From NCBI GenBank assembly GCA_934456295.1, contig CAKSHB010000009.1, forward strand, positions 1-44,387: 44,387 nt of DNA, given 5' to 3'. Positions 18,583 to 29,000 of this stretch are shown here, piece after piece. The notes beneath the pieces are model-generated. The model was not told the DNA's origin, did no database searches, and saw only the letters and a program-made list of their open reading frames with translations. Positions within the stretch are counted from its first letter, which is position 1, and every line of letters begins with the position of its first letter. Both the position numbers and the translations under genes were made by a program. The DNA is from an uncultured Clostridia bacterium. GTDB lineage: Bacteria; Bacillota; Clostridia; UBA1381; UMGS1253.

Positions 18583-21500
18583 ATGAGTTTCAAAAAAGCA
18601 ATAAGTATTTTTCTTACAATCTGCATGCTTATGGCAGCAGCGCCCGTGACATCATTTGCAAAAATCAATCAGAAAGCAAAAAGCTTTGATATGACGGGCG
18701 ACAGTATTTTGATTGAGGCCGAAAAGGTAACCCTGAAGGAATCGCAGGGCATGAGCGTTGAAAGGTCAAAACTCGCCTCAGGTTCAAAGTACCTGCTTTC
18801 CGTAAAGGACTGGAGAAAGGAAGATTTTGCACAGCAGAATGCGGCAGCAGAGTTCTTCTTTGTGCCGAAAAGCGAAGGTACATATAATGTATGGATAAGA
18901 TATGCCGCAAACGGCGACGGCGCAGACTCGATATTTATTTCCGCAAACGGTTCGGACTTTGCACAGGCGCCCGGTACAAAAAACACCGGCGACAGCGACA
19001 TTTATGCATGGGCGAAGGTACATACAACACCTGCGCTCAAAGCGGGTGAAAAGTACAATATCGGCTTTCTGCCCCGTGAGAAAGATTTTTGTCTTGACCA
19101 GATTATTGTAACAAAAACTGACACAACCCCCATCGGGCTTGTGAAAGATGTAAACGAAATGGCAAACGGCGAAGTTCCCGCGCCCGCCCCCGGTGAAGGT
19201 ATTAACGAAAAGGCAGCAGTATTTGAACTGAACAACGGAAGTGTGTTCTTTGAAATTGAAAAATCAACAATTGACGACTCAAAGGGAATGGCTGTTACCG
19301 ATAACAAAAATGCGTCGGGCAAAAAGCTCCTGCAATCTGTACAAAGAAATCAGTCAAGCGCCCCGTCCCCAAATGAACGCGGTGCGGCAGAGTTTTACTT
19401 TATGCCAGATGAAAATGCCGTGTATTATGTGTGGGGACGCTACAGCGCCCCGAACGACGGAGCAGACTCGATATTTATTTCCGCAAACGGCAGCGCATAT
19501 ACGCAGGCGCCCGGCACAAAAGCAACCGGCAGTGCGGATGCTTTTGCATGGAGCAAGCTTCTGACAACTTCGACTCTCAACGCGGGCGAAAAATACAACG
19601 TGCGTTTTCTGCCGCGCGAAGCTAACTTCGGGCTTGACCAAATCGTTGTCACACGCTCAAAGCGCTTTGTTCCGTCAGCAGACAGCATAATCACCGAAAA
19701 CCCCGATGCGAACGCACTTTATATTATCCCCGTTGATACAACAAGGTATCCGGCGCCCACTATCACGCCTCCTCCGCAGCACCCGAGGCTGATGTTTAAA
19801 TCGGAGGATATTCCGACGATAAAAGCAAACATGGAAAAAAGTCAGAATGAATTTGCGGCGTCTGAGTTCAGAAGATTTGTGTCTGTGGATACAAACAAAG
19901 GTATTCTCAAATCAAGAACGGACGGCAAAGAAAACTATGATAACAAAATTCTCGCCGCACTTGAGGCGCGTGCATTTGACTATGTGATAAACGGCAACGA
20001 GCAATCCGGACGCGAGGCTGTTGAAGGCATAAAAAATTACCTTAACACAATCGACTTCGGCGACACTCTCTCTGTTTTATACAGAAAACAAGGCTACTGT
20101 ATATTTATTGCCGCAGAGGTCTATGACTGGTGCTATCCCCTTCTGAGCGCTGATGACAAAAAAGAAATAGTTGCATTGTGCCAGCTTATAGCGTCAGATA
20201 TGGAAATCGGCTGGCCTCCCGTAAAGCAGGGCGCAGTTTCGGGTCACGGTTCGGAATTGCAGCTTTCGCGCGACCTTTTATCATTGGCGATTGCGGCATA
20301 TGATGAATACCCCGACATGTATCAGATGATAGCCGGCAGACTTTTGTCCGAATATGTTGAGCCTCGTGAGTTCTACGAAAAATCCGGAACATGGCACCAG
20401 GGTGTAACTTATAACTCTCTGAGAGTATCTTCGGGAATATGGTTTAATTATCTGTTCAAAGTTTTGTGCGGCTCCGATGTGCTCAGCATTGACCAGAGCA
20501 AGCTGCTGTATCAGCCCCTTTTGTATATGCACCGTCCCGACGGTCAGCTTTTGCGCGAAGGCGACGTTATGGAAAATATCGGCAAAGGCGTATATTGGTC
20601 AGGAGGAATTTTCGGCGCATACTGGAGTTCAAGCAAAATGACGGGCGGCGACCCTTATATGAAGCGCGAGGTTATGCGCATGAACCCCTCGTGGACATTT
20701 GCGTCAGAGGGCGGTTATGAGGCTATAAGTTCAGTAATGTTTCTTATTACAAACGACCCCGACCTTGAGCCGCGCTCTCTTGAAGAGCTCCCGAAAACGG
20801 CATACTACGGCTCGCCTTACGGCGGCATGGTTGCACGCACAGGCTGGAACGACGGCTACGACTCGCCCGATGTTATCGCTTTCATGAAAATAGGCGAGGT
20901 ATACGGAGCAAACCATAACCACCTCGACTCGGGCAACTTCCAGATTTACTACAAGGGCATACTTGCATCGGAATCAGGTTCATATATGGCATACGGTCAG
21001 CCTTATGACTATACACAGCACAAAGCAACAATTGCGCACAACTCGCTGCTTATATATGACCCCGACGAAACCATGTCAAAATCCGGTGCGCAGAACAGAG
21101 GCGGTCAGAGAGGTCCGTCAAACGAATATAACACATACGATGAATGGATTAACGGAAAATTTGATACAAAATTCGGCACGGTTCTGGCTCATGAGTACGG
21201 CCCCGACCCGATTACGCCGGCGTACAGCTACATAAAAGGCGACATTACAAATGCATATTCGGATAAAGTAAGCGAGGTTCTGCGCGCAATGCTGTTTATG
21301 CCGACAGACAACTCCGAATATCCGGCAGTATTCTTCACAATGGACAAAATCACTTCATCAAACAAAAATTTTGACAAATACTGGATTATGCATTCTCAGC
21401 AGCAGCCCGAAATAAACGGAAACATCTCCGTTATAAAGCGTGACACGGAAGGCTACAACGGCATGCTCGTAAATCAGACGCTCTATCCGTCAAATGCAAC

Positions 21501-22821
21501 TGTAACCGCTGTCGGCGGAGAAGGACACGAGAACGAATTTAACGGTGTAGCGCTTCCCGACCCGTCGCGTTTCGGCAAAACCTCCTGTGAGGAAATTTCG
21601 ACATGGCGCATAGACGTGCGTCCGAGCGTAAAAACCGAAACGGACTACTTCTTAAACGCTATGTATGTGGGTGATGCCGACAAAAATCTGCCCATACAAA
21701 ACGCAGAGCTTATCGAAACAGATTCCATGCTCGGGGCAAAGCTTTTGGGCAGAGTTGCAATGTTTGCAAAAGACGCGCCAAAGCTCACAAGCCAGACATT
21801 TACCGTAAACGGTGATGACAGTGCACTTTCATTTGTAATCACAGGTCTTGATAAGGGCAGTTATGATGTGAGTGTAAACGGCTCATCTCTTACATCGCAG
21901 ATTGCAACCGAAGAAGGCGGCGCAATATACTTCACGGGTCCTGCCGGCAAATACACAATCAGCCGCACAGACGAAAATGCGTCGCGTGAGCCGCAGACCG
22001 TAAATACTCCCGAGTATGAAACTCCCATAAAAATCCGTGTGGGAACAAAATACATATATTCGGACGTAAACCCCGTAATTGTAAATGACAGAACATTGCT
22101 TCCGCTGCGCGCACTGTTTGAAAACATAGGCGCAGAGGTGAGCTATGACGGCGAAACAAGCTCGGCAACGGCAACAAACGGTGTTACAACAGTTACCGTA
22201 ACGGAAGGCTCCGACACCGCATATGTTAACGGTGAGGCTGTAAAACTTGATGTCGGCGCAATGATAGTAAACGACCGCTTTATGGTTCCCGTACGCTTTG
22301 TTTCGGAATCGATGGGACTCGGCGTCACCTGGAACGAAAAGAGTCAGATAGTTGAAATACTGGGCGTGCCCGATACATCGCTGCTTGAATCGTACGGCAT
22401 ACCGAAAAAGATTGCAAAGACTGAGGCCGTTACATGCTCGGGCTTTATCGACGGTTCAACGCTCAGCGAGCCCATGCTTGCAAACAACGCCGTTGACCTT
22501 AACCCCTCAACACTGTGGGCAGAGGAAGGCGACGGCAGATATGTGCTTGTAACGCTTGCAAAAGAATACACATTAAATGCATTTGCAATAATGTTTAATA
22601 ACGCGGCACAGCGTACAGAAAGATTCTCCCTTGCCGTATCGACAGACAACGAGAACTGGACAACGGTCATAGACCATGGCTCAAGTGACGGAAAAACCGA
22701 GGATTTCCAGACCTTTGCGTTTAATCCCGCAAAGGCGAAATATGTGAAGTATATCGGTCACTGCAACTCCGTCAACGGCTGGAATGCAATAAAAGAAATC
22801 GTTTTCATTCCTGCCGAATAA
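18583..22821 (+). CDS. Secreted heparinase II/III-like polysaccharide lyase with CBM-like repeats, stalk domain and F5/8C domain
   Basis: 1412 residues. Signal peptide 1-26 (KK, hydrophobic core, cleavage after TSFA). Two homologous ~150-residue carbohydrate-binding-like repeats (~40-185 and ~212-365) share FISANGS...QAPGTK and FLPRE..F.LDQI. An alpha/alpha-toroid domain follows from ~400 (HPRLMFKSEDIPTIKANMEK), then the heparinase II/III beta-sandwich with NHNHLDSGNFQIYY (~776) and HKATIAHNSLLIYDP (~812). After that come a copper-amine-oxidase-N-like stalk domain (~1148-1260; PVIVNDRTLLPLRALFE and IVNDRFMVPVRFVSE) and a C-terminal F5/8 type C domain (~1285-1412). It probably cleaves uronate-containing polysaccharide outside the cell; the substrate (glycosaminoglycan, alginate or pectin-like) is not determinable. 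The neighbouring uxaB fits uronate use. Confidence 0.88.
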   Translation: MSFKKAISIFLTICMLMAAAPVTSFAKINQKAKSFDMTGDSILIEAEKVTLKESQGMSVERSKLASGSKYLLSVKDWRKEDFAQQNAAAEFFFVPKSEGTYNVWIRYAANGDGADSIFISANGSDFAQAPGTKNTGDSDIYAWAKVHTTPALKAGEKYNIGFLPREKDFCLDQIIVTKTDTTPIGLVKDVNEMANGEVPAPAPGEGINEKAAVFELNNGSVFFEIEKSTIDDSKGMAVTDNKNASGKKLLQSVQRNQSSAPSPNERGAAEFYFMPDENAVYYVWGRYSAPNDGADSIFISANGSAYTQAPGTKATGSADAFAWSKLLTTSTLNAGEKYNVRFLPREANFGLDQIVVTRSKRFVPSADSIITENPDANALYIIPVDTTRYPAPTITPPPQHPRLMFKSEDIPTIKANMEKSQNEFAASEFRRFVSVDTNKGILKSRTDGKENYDNKILAALEARAFDYVINGNEQSGREAVEGIKNYLNTIDFGDTLSVLYRKQGYCIFIAAEVYDWCYPLLSADDKKEIVALCQLIASDMEIGWPPVKQGAVSGHGSELQLSRDLLSLAIAAYDEYPDMYQMIAGRLLSEYVEPREFYEKSGTWHQGVTYNSLRVSSGIWFNYLFKVLCGSDVLSIDQSKLLYQPLLYMHRPDGQLLREGDVMENIGKGVYWSGGIFGAYWSSSKMTGGDPYMKREVMRMNPSWTFASEGGYEAISSVMFLITNDPDLEPRSLEELPKTAYYGSPYGGMVARTGWNDGYDSPDVIAFMKIGEVYGANHNHLDSGNFQIYYKGILASESGSYMAYGQPYDYTQHKATIAHNSLLIYDPDETMSKSGAQNRGGQRGPSNEYNTYDEWINGKFDTKFGTVLAHEYGPDPITPAYSYIKGDITNAYSDKVSEVLRAMLFMPTDNSEYPAVFFTMDKITSSNKNFDKYWIMHSQQQPEINGNISVIKRDTEGYNGMLVNQTLYPSNATVTAVGGEGHENEFNGVALPDPSRFGKTSCEEISTWRIDVRPSVKTETDYFLNAMYVGDADKNLPIQNAELIETDSMLGAKLLGRVAMFAKDAPKLTSQTFTVNGDDSALSFVITGLDKGSYDVSVNGSSLTSQIATEEGGAIYFTGPAGKYTISRTDENASREPQTVNTPEYETPIKIRVGTKYIYSDVNPVIVNDRTLLPLRALFENIGAEVSYDGETSSATATNGVTTVTVTEGSDTAYVNGEAVKLDVGAMIVNDRFMVPVRFVSESMGLGVTWNEKSQIVEILGVPDTSLLESYGIPKKIAKTEAVTCSGFIDGSTLSEPMLANNAVDLNPSTLWAEEGDGRYVLVTLAKEYTLNAFAIMFNNAAQRTERFSLAVSTDNENWTTVIDHGSSDGKTEDFQTFAFNPAKAKYVKYIGHCNSVNGWNAIKEIVFIPAE

Positions 22822-22844
22822 CATTACCAACAATTTACTCTATT

Positions 22845-22902
22845 AAGAAAGCGGCTTCTCCCAACGCTCATGCCGGCGGAGACGCCGCTTTCTTAGTTTT
22901 TG
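22845..22902. terminator. Bidirectional terminator between the lyase gene and uxaB
   Basis: AAGAAAGCGGC (22845-22855) / GCCGCTTTCTT (22884-22894), extended by TTCTCC/GGAGA inside; T-rich on the right, A-rich on the left. It separates two convergent genes. Confidence 0.85.
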
Positions 22903-22960
22903 TTTTTTATTTATACATCAAAAAAGGGACCGCCATACGGCAGCCCCCCGTCAAACTTTT

Positions 22961-24322
22961 TTATTGCTCCAAAATGCTTTCCATCACATTTCGTATGCCT
23001 TCTTTTTTGCAGCGCTCAATTATATCATCAACCCTATTTGCAAGTCCGCCCATTCTGCTCAAATCGCAGCCCCATAAATTTTTATCCGCAAGTACTGTAT
23101 CTGTATCGTTTTCCTTTATAAATGAAATCACCTTCGCATCGTCCGAAGCGCTTTCGCCGCGGCAAAACATGATAAGCGCCGCCAGCGAAAACGTCAGCAC
23201 GGGCGGAAGTGCGGCATTTTTGTCATAATACGAAACAAACGACGGCACAATACGCTCACGGTATTTTGCAGATGAGTTTAAGCATATATCAAGCAGCCTG
23301 TGTTTTATATACGGATTTTTGAAACGTTCAAGCACACTTTTTGCATAATCGGAAAGCTCTTCATTGCTCAGTGCGTCCGTTGATGGTATAATTTCCTCAA
23401 AAAGCCCCTTCTTTATATATCTTTCAAACACATCGTCATTCATCATATCGAGCACGGTTTCAAACCCGCACATATGAGCCGCCATAACGCTCATGGTATG
23501 AGCGCCGTTCAGTATGCGCACCTTGCGGATTTTATACGGCATATAATCATCGGTAAAAATTACGTTGCAGCCGTATTTGTCAAGCGGCAGCAAGCCCTTT
23601 TTATCCCCCATGCCTTCTATTACCCACAGGTGGTACGGCTCCGCCTCAACCATCAGCTCGTCTTTATAGCCGAGTTTTTCCTCCCATTGTGCCGCGTCTG
23701 CCTTCGGATAACCCGTCACAATCCTGTCAACAAGCGTATTTGTGAAAACGCAGCAGTTTTTGACCCATTCTTTAAACCCGTCATCAAGCCTCCATAAATC
23801 AGCATACTTCATCACGCACTCTTTAAGCCTGTCGCCGTTCCTGTCAATAAGCTCACACGGCAGAAAAACAAGCCCTGCGTCGGGCGATGCGTCAAAATAT
23901 CTGTACCGCTCAAGCAAAAACCGTGTCACCTTGCCCGGAAACGATGACGGCGGTTCGTCAAGCGGCGAATCGTTTTCATCAAACACAATCCCCGCCTCCG
24001 TCGTGTTTGAAAACACAAGCTTTAACTCCTCAAAGCGTGCCAGCGCAATAAACCGGCAAAATCGCATATACGGATTTATCGCGCGGCTTATGCATTTGTT
24101 TTTCTTTATCTCTTCAAACACCTTGCCGTCTTTTATGCCGCGCAGTATCGTTGTGTACTCTCCGCGCTGCTCGTTTATCTTTTCGCATGAACCGCCCGCG
24201 CGCGGTTTTACAACAACCACAGCGCTGTCATAGTCAGCCTTTTCATTAAGTTCGTTTACAAAATAATCTGCAAATCCGCGCAGAAAGTTTCCCTCGCCGA
24301 ACTGCAATATACGTTCCTCCAA
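22961..24322 (-). CDS. uxaB: Tagaturonate reductase / altronate oxidoreductase (mannitol dehydrogenase family)
   Basis: 453 residues, long-chain polyol dehydrogenase family. N-terminal ERILQFGEGNFLRGFADYF is the UxaB opening; later FVNELNEKADYDSAVVVVKPR, NTTEAGIVF and VRILNGAHTMSVMAA with the catalytic Lys/Asn/His region (K-x-x-I-L-N-G-A-H-T). It interconverts D-tagaturonate and D-altronate with NADH in galacturonate catabolism, consistent with the lyase across the terminator. The open frame begins at GTG 24340, which lacks an SD; TTG at 24322 has GAGGAG eight bases upstream and gives MEERILQFG, so I use it. A galactitol/mannitol-type substrate is a less likely alternative. Confidence 0.85.
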   Translation of the reverse strand: MEERILQFGEGNFLRGFADYFVNELNEKADYDSAVVVVKPRAGGSCEKINEQRGEYTTILRGIKDGKVFEEIKKNKCISRAINPYMRFCRFIALARFEELKLVFSNTTEAGIVFDENDSPLDEPPSSFPGKVTRFLLERYRYFDASPDAGLVFLPCELIDRNGDRLKECVMKYADLWRLDDGFKEWVKNCCVFTNTLVDRIVTGYPKADAAQWEEKLGYKDELMVEAEPYHLWVIEGMGDKKGLLPLDKYGCNVIFTDDYMPYKIRKVRILNGAHTMSVMAAHMCGFETVLDMMNDDVFERYIKKGLFEEIIPSTDALSNEELSDYAKSVLERFKNPYIKHRLLDICLNSSAKYRERIVPSFVSYYDKNAALPPVLTFSLAALIMFCRGESASDDAKVISFIKENDTDTVLADKNLWGCDLSRMGGLANRVDDIIERCKKEGIRNVMESILEQ

Positions 24323-24508
24323 AAATACCGCTCCTCTCACCTGATGTATGTCTGTAATCTTTTTATCAATTCTTTCTTAATAATTATAGGATAACTGTTT
24401 CTGCATTTTGTGTCAACACATTTACAAACAATATTTGCCCAAATCTTCAATTTTTGATTATGTTTTCTGCCATTAAGCTGTGTTTTGAGCTTTCGGCGCC
24501 GATTTAGC

Positions 24509-24537
24509 TTGCACAGGTAGCTTTTTTGTAGTAAAAT
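24509..24537 (+). promoter_or_regulatory. Putative promoter of the pdxK operon
   Basis: TTGCAC (24509-24514), 17-base spacer, TAAAAT (24532-24537); start near 24544, shortly before the pdxK RBS. The rest of the ~260-base gap to uxaB shows no gene. Confidence 0.55.
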
Positions 24538-24580
24538 AGTATAAAATAACCGATTATAACTTTTTTAAGGAATGAGGAAT

Positions 24581-25450
24581 ATGAAGGAAAACATAATACC
24601 GCGCATTGCAGCTATACATGACCTGTCGGGCTTCGGACGCTGCTCTTTGTCCGTAATAATACCCACACTGTCCGCTATGGGCATGCAGGTCTGTCCTCTG
24701 CCGACCGCCGTTCTGTCAACGCACACGGGGGGCTTTGAAGGGTATACCTTCGTTGACCTTACAGATACGATGACCGATTATTATAACCACTGGAGGTCAC
24801 TCGGGATAAGCTTTGACTGCATATATTCCGGTTTTCTCGGCTCATGCAGACAGATTGATATAATAATGGCTTTTGCAGACGATTTTGCAAAGGACAATAC
24901 GCTTGTTGTTGTAGACCCTGTTTTTGCCGATGGCGGAAAGCTCTATGACACATTTACGCATGATTTTATACCTCATATGAAACGGCTCGTATCGCGTGCG
25001 CACATCATTACGCCGAATATAACCGAAGCGTCTTTTCTTCTCGGAAATGTGCAAAAAGATGTGTACACACGCGATGAAGTAAAGGACATGCTGCTCCGTC
25101 TTTCGGAGCTTGGTCCCGAAACCGCGGTTATCACAAGCATGTCGATGCCCGATATGAAAAACTGTGTCACGGCATACAGCAGAAATGACGGCAGATTTTG
25201 GCGCATTATGTGCGACTATGTGCCGGCAGAATACCCCGGTACCGGCGACATATTCACAAGCGTGCTCACGGGCGCGCTGCTTGAAGGCGACAGCCTTCCC
25301 GTGGCAATCGACCGTGCGGTGCAGTTTGTTTCAATGGCGATAAGGACAACTTTCGGCTACAATACCCCGCAGCGTGAGGGCGTTATACTTGAGCGTGTTT
25401 TGCACACTCTTTCAAAAACCCCCGACTGCATAAGGTATGAGCTGATTTAA
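24581..25450 (+). CDS. pdxK: Pyridoxal/pyridoxamine kinase
   Basis: 289 residues, ribokinase-superfamily vitamin B6 kinase. AAIHDLSGFGRCSLSVIIP is the PdxK/PdxY N-terminal motif; GFLGS (residues ~84-88) matches the family GYLG(S/N), and PAEYPGTGDIFTSVL carries the catalytic GTGD loop. It phosphorylates pyridoxine, pyridoxal or pyridoxamine for PLP salvage. ATG at 24581 preferred because AAGGA is then about 8 bases away; an ATG nine bases earlier overlaps the SD. It is followed after 34 bases by an ECF S component, supporting a B6 salvage unit. Confidence 0.9.
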   Translation: MKENIIPRIAAIHDLSGFGRCSLSVIIPTLSAMGMQVCPLPTAVLSTHTGGFEGYTFVDLTDTMTDYYNHWRSLGISFDCIYSGFLGSCRQIDIIMAFADDFAKDNTLVVVDPVFADGGKLYDTFTHDFIPHMKRLVSRAHIITPNITEASFLLGNVQKDVYTRDEVKDMLLRLSELGPETAVITSMSMPDMKNCVTAYSRNDGRFWRIMCDYVPAEYPGTGDIFTSVLTGALLEGDSLPVAIDRAVQFVSMAIRTTFGYNTPQREGVILERVLHTLSKTPDCIRYELI

Positions 25451-25484
25451 ATATATAATAAAATTTATCATGGGATGTGATATC

Positions 25485-26006
25485 ATGAAATTTTCGACAA
25501 AAAAACTGGTACTCTGTGCACTTATGGCAGCGCTGTGCTGCGTGGCAACGATGGTTATACGTATACCCACACCCACAAACGGATACGTTAATCTCGGCGA
25601 CTGCATAGTGCTTTTGTCAGGCTTTGTCCTCGGTCCCGTATACGGCGCTGTTGCAGGCGGTATCGGCTCTGCGCTTGCCGACCTGTTCTCGGGCTACATA
25701 TCGTACGGGCTCCCCACTTTTATAATCAAAGCCCTTATGGCGCTGAGTGCGGCTTACATATATATTCTGATGAAGAAAAAGTTTATGGGTACGGTTGTCG
25801 GTGCAATCGCTGCCGAAATTATAATGATTGCTGGATATTTTCTGTGTGAGGCAACATTTTTCGGCTATGGGCTCGGCGCAGTTGCAAGTGTGCCCGGCAA
25901 TGCAATGCAGGGACTTTTCGGAATTGTATTTTCCTGCATAATTATGGCAATATTTAAAAGTAACAAGTCCATAAGCAATTCAATCGACAATCTTATGGGC
26001 AAATAA
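25485..26006 (+). CDS. ECF transporter S component (RibU-like fold), probable vitamin B6 uptake
   Basis: 173 residues, very hydrophobic, five or six predicted membrane helices. TNGYVNLGDCIVLLSGFVLG and VAGGIGSALADLFSGYISYG are the conserved core of the ECF riboflavin/HMP-type S-component family. S components bind a vitamin and need the shared EcfA-EcfA'-EcfT module, which is not in this window, so this is a group II system. Placement directly after pdxK suggests pyridoxine or pyridoxal as ligand, as for the predicted PdxU-type S components; that is inference. Start ATG at 25485; the upstream in-frame ATG has no SD. Confidence 0.85.
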   Translation: MKFSTKKLVLCALMAALCCVATMVIRIPTPTNGYVNLGDCIVLLSGFVLGPVYGAVAGGIGSALADLFSGYISYGLPTFIIKALMALSAAYIYILMKKKFMGTVVGAIAAEIIMIAGYFLCEATFFGYGLGAVASVPGNAMQGLFGIVFSCIIMAIFKSNKSISNSIDNLMGK

Positions 26007-26042
26007 AAACGAGTATAATAAAAAAGCAAGGACGGAATTAAT

Positions 26043-29000
26043 ATGTCTGTGATTTATCTTTGTACGGGACTTTTTGCGGTTCTGTTCATACTGATGTACT
26101 ATTCTTCAATAATACCGGCGATATCAAAAATACCGTCAGCATCAAAAATACCGGTTTCTGCCGTATCGGCACAGCACAAAAAGAATTTGTATCTTTTTGT
26201 GCTGCTTATAATTGCCGCACTCGCGCTGCGCTTTGGCGTCGCATATTCGGTCGATGGACATACAACCGATATTTCCTGCTTTAAAGGCTGGGCAACGATG
26301 GCATACGAAGGCGGACTGCAAAACTTTTATGCCTCCGAAACCTTCACCGACTATCCGCCCGGGTACATGTATGTGCTGTGGCTTATCGGCGCTGTAAAGT
26401 CTGTTTTTAACATTGCCCACGAGTCCGCTGTATATACAGCGCTTATAAAATCTCCGGCAATCATATGTGATATTCTGACAGGCATATTCATATATAAACT
26501 GCTCGAAAAACGCACAAACTCCGTGCTTGCCGTAAATCTGTCGTTTTTATACCTTATAAATCCGGCAGTAGTTGTAAATTCAAGCGCATGGGGACAGGTT
26601 GACAGCGTATTTACGCTTTTTGTTGTGCTGTTTATATACTGCGTGTGTGAAAAAAAGATTTTACCGGCATGCATATTTTACACGGTAGGCTTTATTATAA
26701 AGCCGCAGACAATCATCTTCACGCCCGTCCTTCTTTTGTACCTTTATAAGGCGCTGTTTGCTGAGAAAGATGAGGGCGCAAAAAATCTGAAACAGTTTGC
26801 TCTGAGTGTTGGCGTATGTGCGATGATACTGATTTTGCTCATACTGCCGTTTACGCGGAATTTTGATTTCAGACCCGTTATAGAACAATATATATCGACT
26901 CTTGCGTCATATCCGTATGCGTCGGTTAATGCATTTAACATGTTCGCGCTTTTCGGCGGAATATGGCGCAATGCAAACGAGCCGTTTCTCCTTCTGTCAT
27001 ACTCCGTATGGTCATATATATTCATTATAGGCATAGTTTTGTCATGTGTATATGTTTATATAAAGCAGAAGGGCGAAACAAACATGTTCCTTCTCGGCGC
27101 ATTCATAATTACGGCAATGTTTACGCTTGCCGCAAAAATGCATGAACGCTATGTATTTCCGGCTCTGGCGCTTTTGATTTGTGCTTTTGCATATCAGAAG
27201 GACAAAAGAATTCTTCTGTCCTTCTGCATGCTCAGTATCGGACAGTTTTTAAATACGGCAGCCATGCTGTACGAAAACATCGAGCGCGGCTCGACAGCTC
27301 CGCCCGACGGCGCATTTGTGCCGATTGTATGCCTTATAAATATAGCTACATTTATCTATCTGGCATATATCACCTTCGGCAGCAAAACACATGCCGCCTC
27401 CGAAACGACAGCCGATATAAAGCCGAATTCTTTCTCCAAAAATAAAAAACCGGCAGTATCAAAGCCGCGCAAAGCATTTTCAATAATGCGTTCGGCAGAT
27501 AAAGCAAAACTCACGCGCGCCGACGCAATTATCATGATTGCGGTAACGCTTGTATACAGCGCAGTTGCCTTTGTAAACCTGGGCGACATGAAAGCTCCTT
27601 ACACAAAATGGGACAGCATGTATGAGGGCGACGGTTTTTATGCCGAATTTTCGCCTGCCGTACAGATAGACAGCATACGCTGGTTTACAGGCTCATACGA
27701 GGAAAGAAACGTCAGCGTTACAATTACCGATGAAAACGGTTTGCAATCGTCCGACACCATAAGCCTCGGCTCGGTTTTCTGCTGGCATGACTATGCGGTA
27801 AACGCCTCCGTAAGCTCGGTTAAAGTCGAAACGACGCAGTATGATACATCAATAATGGAAATTGCGTTTATATCGGGCGGCGAAAAGCTAAAACCGACAT
27901 CTCTCACGCCGATAGGCAACGACTGCGGCACGGACGCTCTTATGGACGAGCAGGACGCCGTTGTGCCGTATTTCTCCTATATGAACGGCACATATTTTGA
28001 TGAGATATATCATGCCAGAACGGCATATGAGTTTATAAACGGGCTCACGCCGTACGAAAACACACATCCGCCTCTCGGAAAGCTTTTTATAGCTCTCGGA
28101 GTGCTGATTTTCGGCATGAATCCCTTCGGCTGGCGTATAATCGGTACACTTTTCGGAATTGCCATGCTGCCGTGCATTTATCTGTTTGCAAAAAAGATGT
28201 TCAAAAGTACGCCCGTGTCATTTGCCGTCATAGTCCTGTTTGCCTCGGACTTCATGCATTTCACACAGACGCGTATTGCGACAATTGATGTATATATTAC
28301 GTTTTTTATCATACTGATGTATTATTTCATGTATGATTACACCAAGAAAAGCTTTTATGATACTCCGTTTAAAAAGACGCTTATACCGCTTGCGCTGAGC
28401 GGATTGTGCATGGGACTGGGCATTGCGTCAAAATGGACGGGCATATATGCCGGACTGGGACTTGCGGTAATTTTCTTTATAACTCTCGGTCGACGCATTT
28501 ATGAATATAAAAAGGTTATGTCGGACCGCAATTCTCCGAAAGAGCTTATCTGTGCGGTTGCGCCGTGCAAAAAATACTGCACGCTCACGCTCCTGTGGTG
28601 CATAGTGTTCTTCGTAATAATGCCGGCGCTGATATATGTTCTTTCATATATCCCCTATCTGCGCGCACCGGGCATGGAGGGATTTAAGAGCATAATCGAC
28701 AACCAGACGTCAATGTTTTCATATCATTCGCGTCTGACCGACTCGCACCCGTTCTCCTCCTTCTGGTACGAATGGCCCATTATTGCGCGCCCCATATGGT
28801 ATTATTCGGCAGATGTGTCAGATACGGTAAAAATGAGCATTTCCTCCTTCGGAAATCCGTTCGTATGGTGGCTCGGTATCGGCGCGTTCGTATGGTGCAT
28901 ATATAAATTCCTGCGCTGCCGCAGCAAAACGGCTCTGTTTTTGATTATCGGGTATCTTGCGCAGTATCTGCCATGGGTCGGCGTGACGCGCGTTGTGTTC

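Noticed and set aside
24383..24416. TTGACA/TATAAT promoter for uxaB on the minus strand
   Set aside because: Both hexamers are perfect but separated by 22 bases, too far for sigma-A; no better -35 was found for that -10, so I left the promoter unassigned.
26113..26156. Tandem ATCAAAAATACCG words at the start of the PMT-type gene
   Set aside because: Only two short in-frame copies encoding SKIP-like residues in a linker; no sign of a larger repeat.
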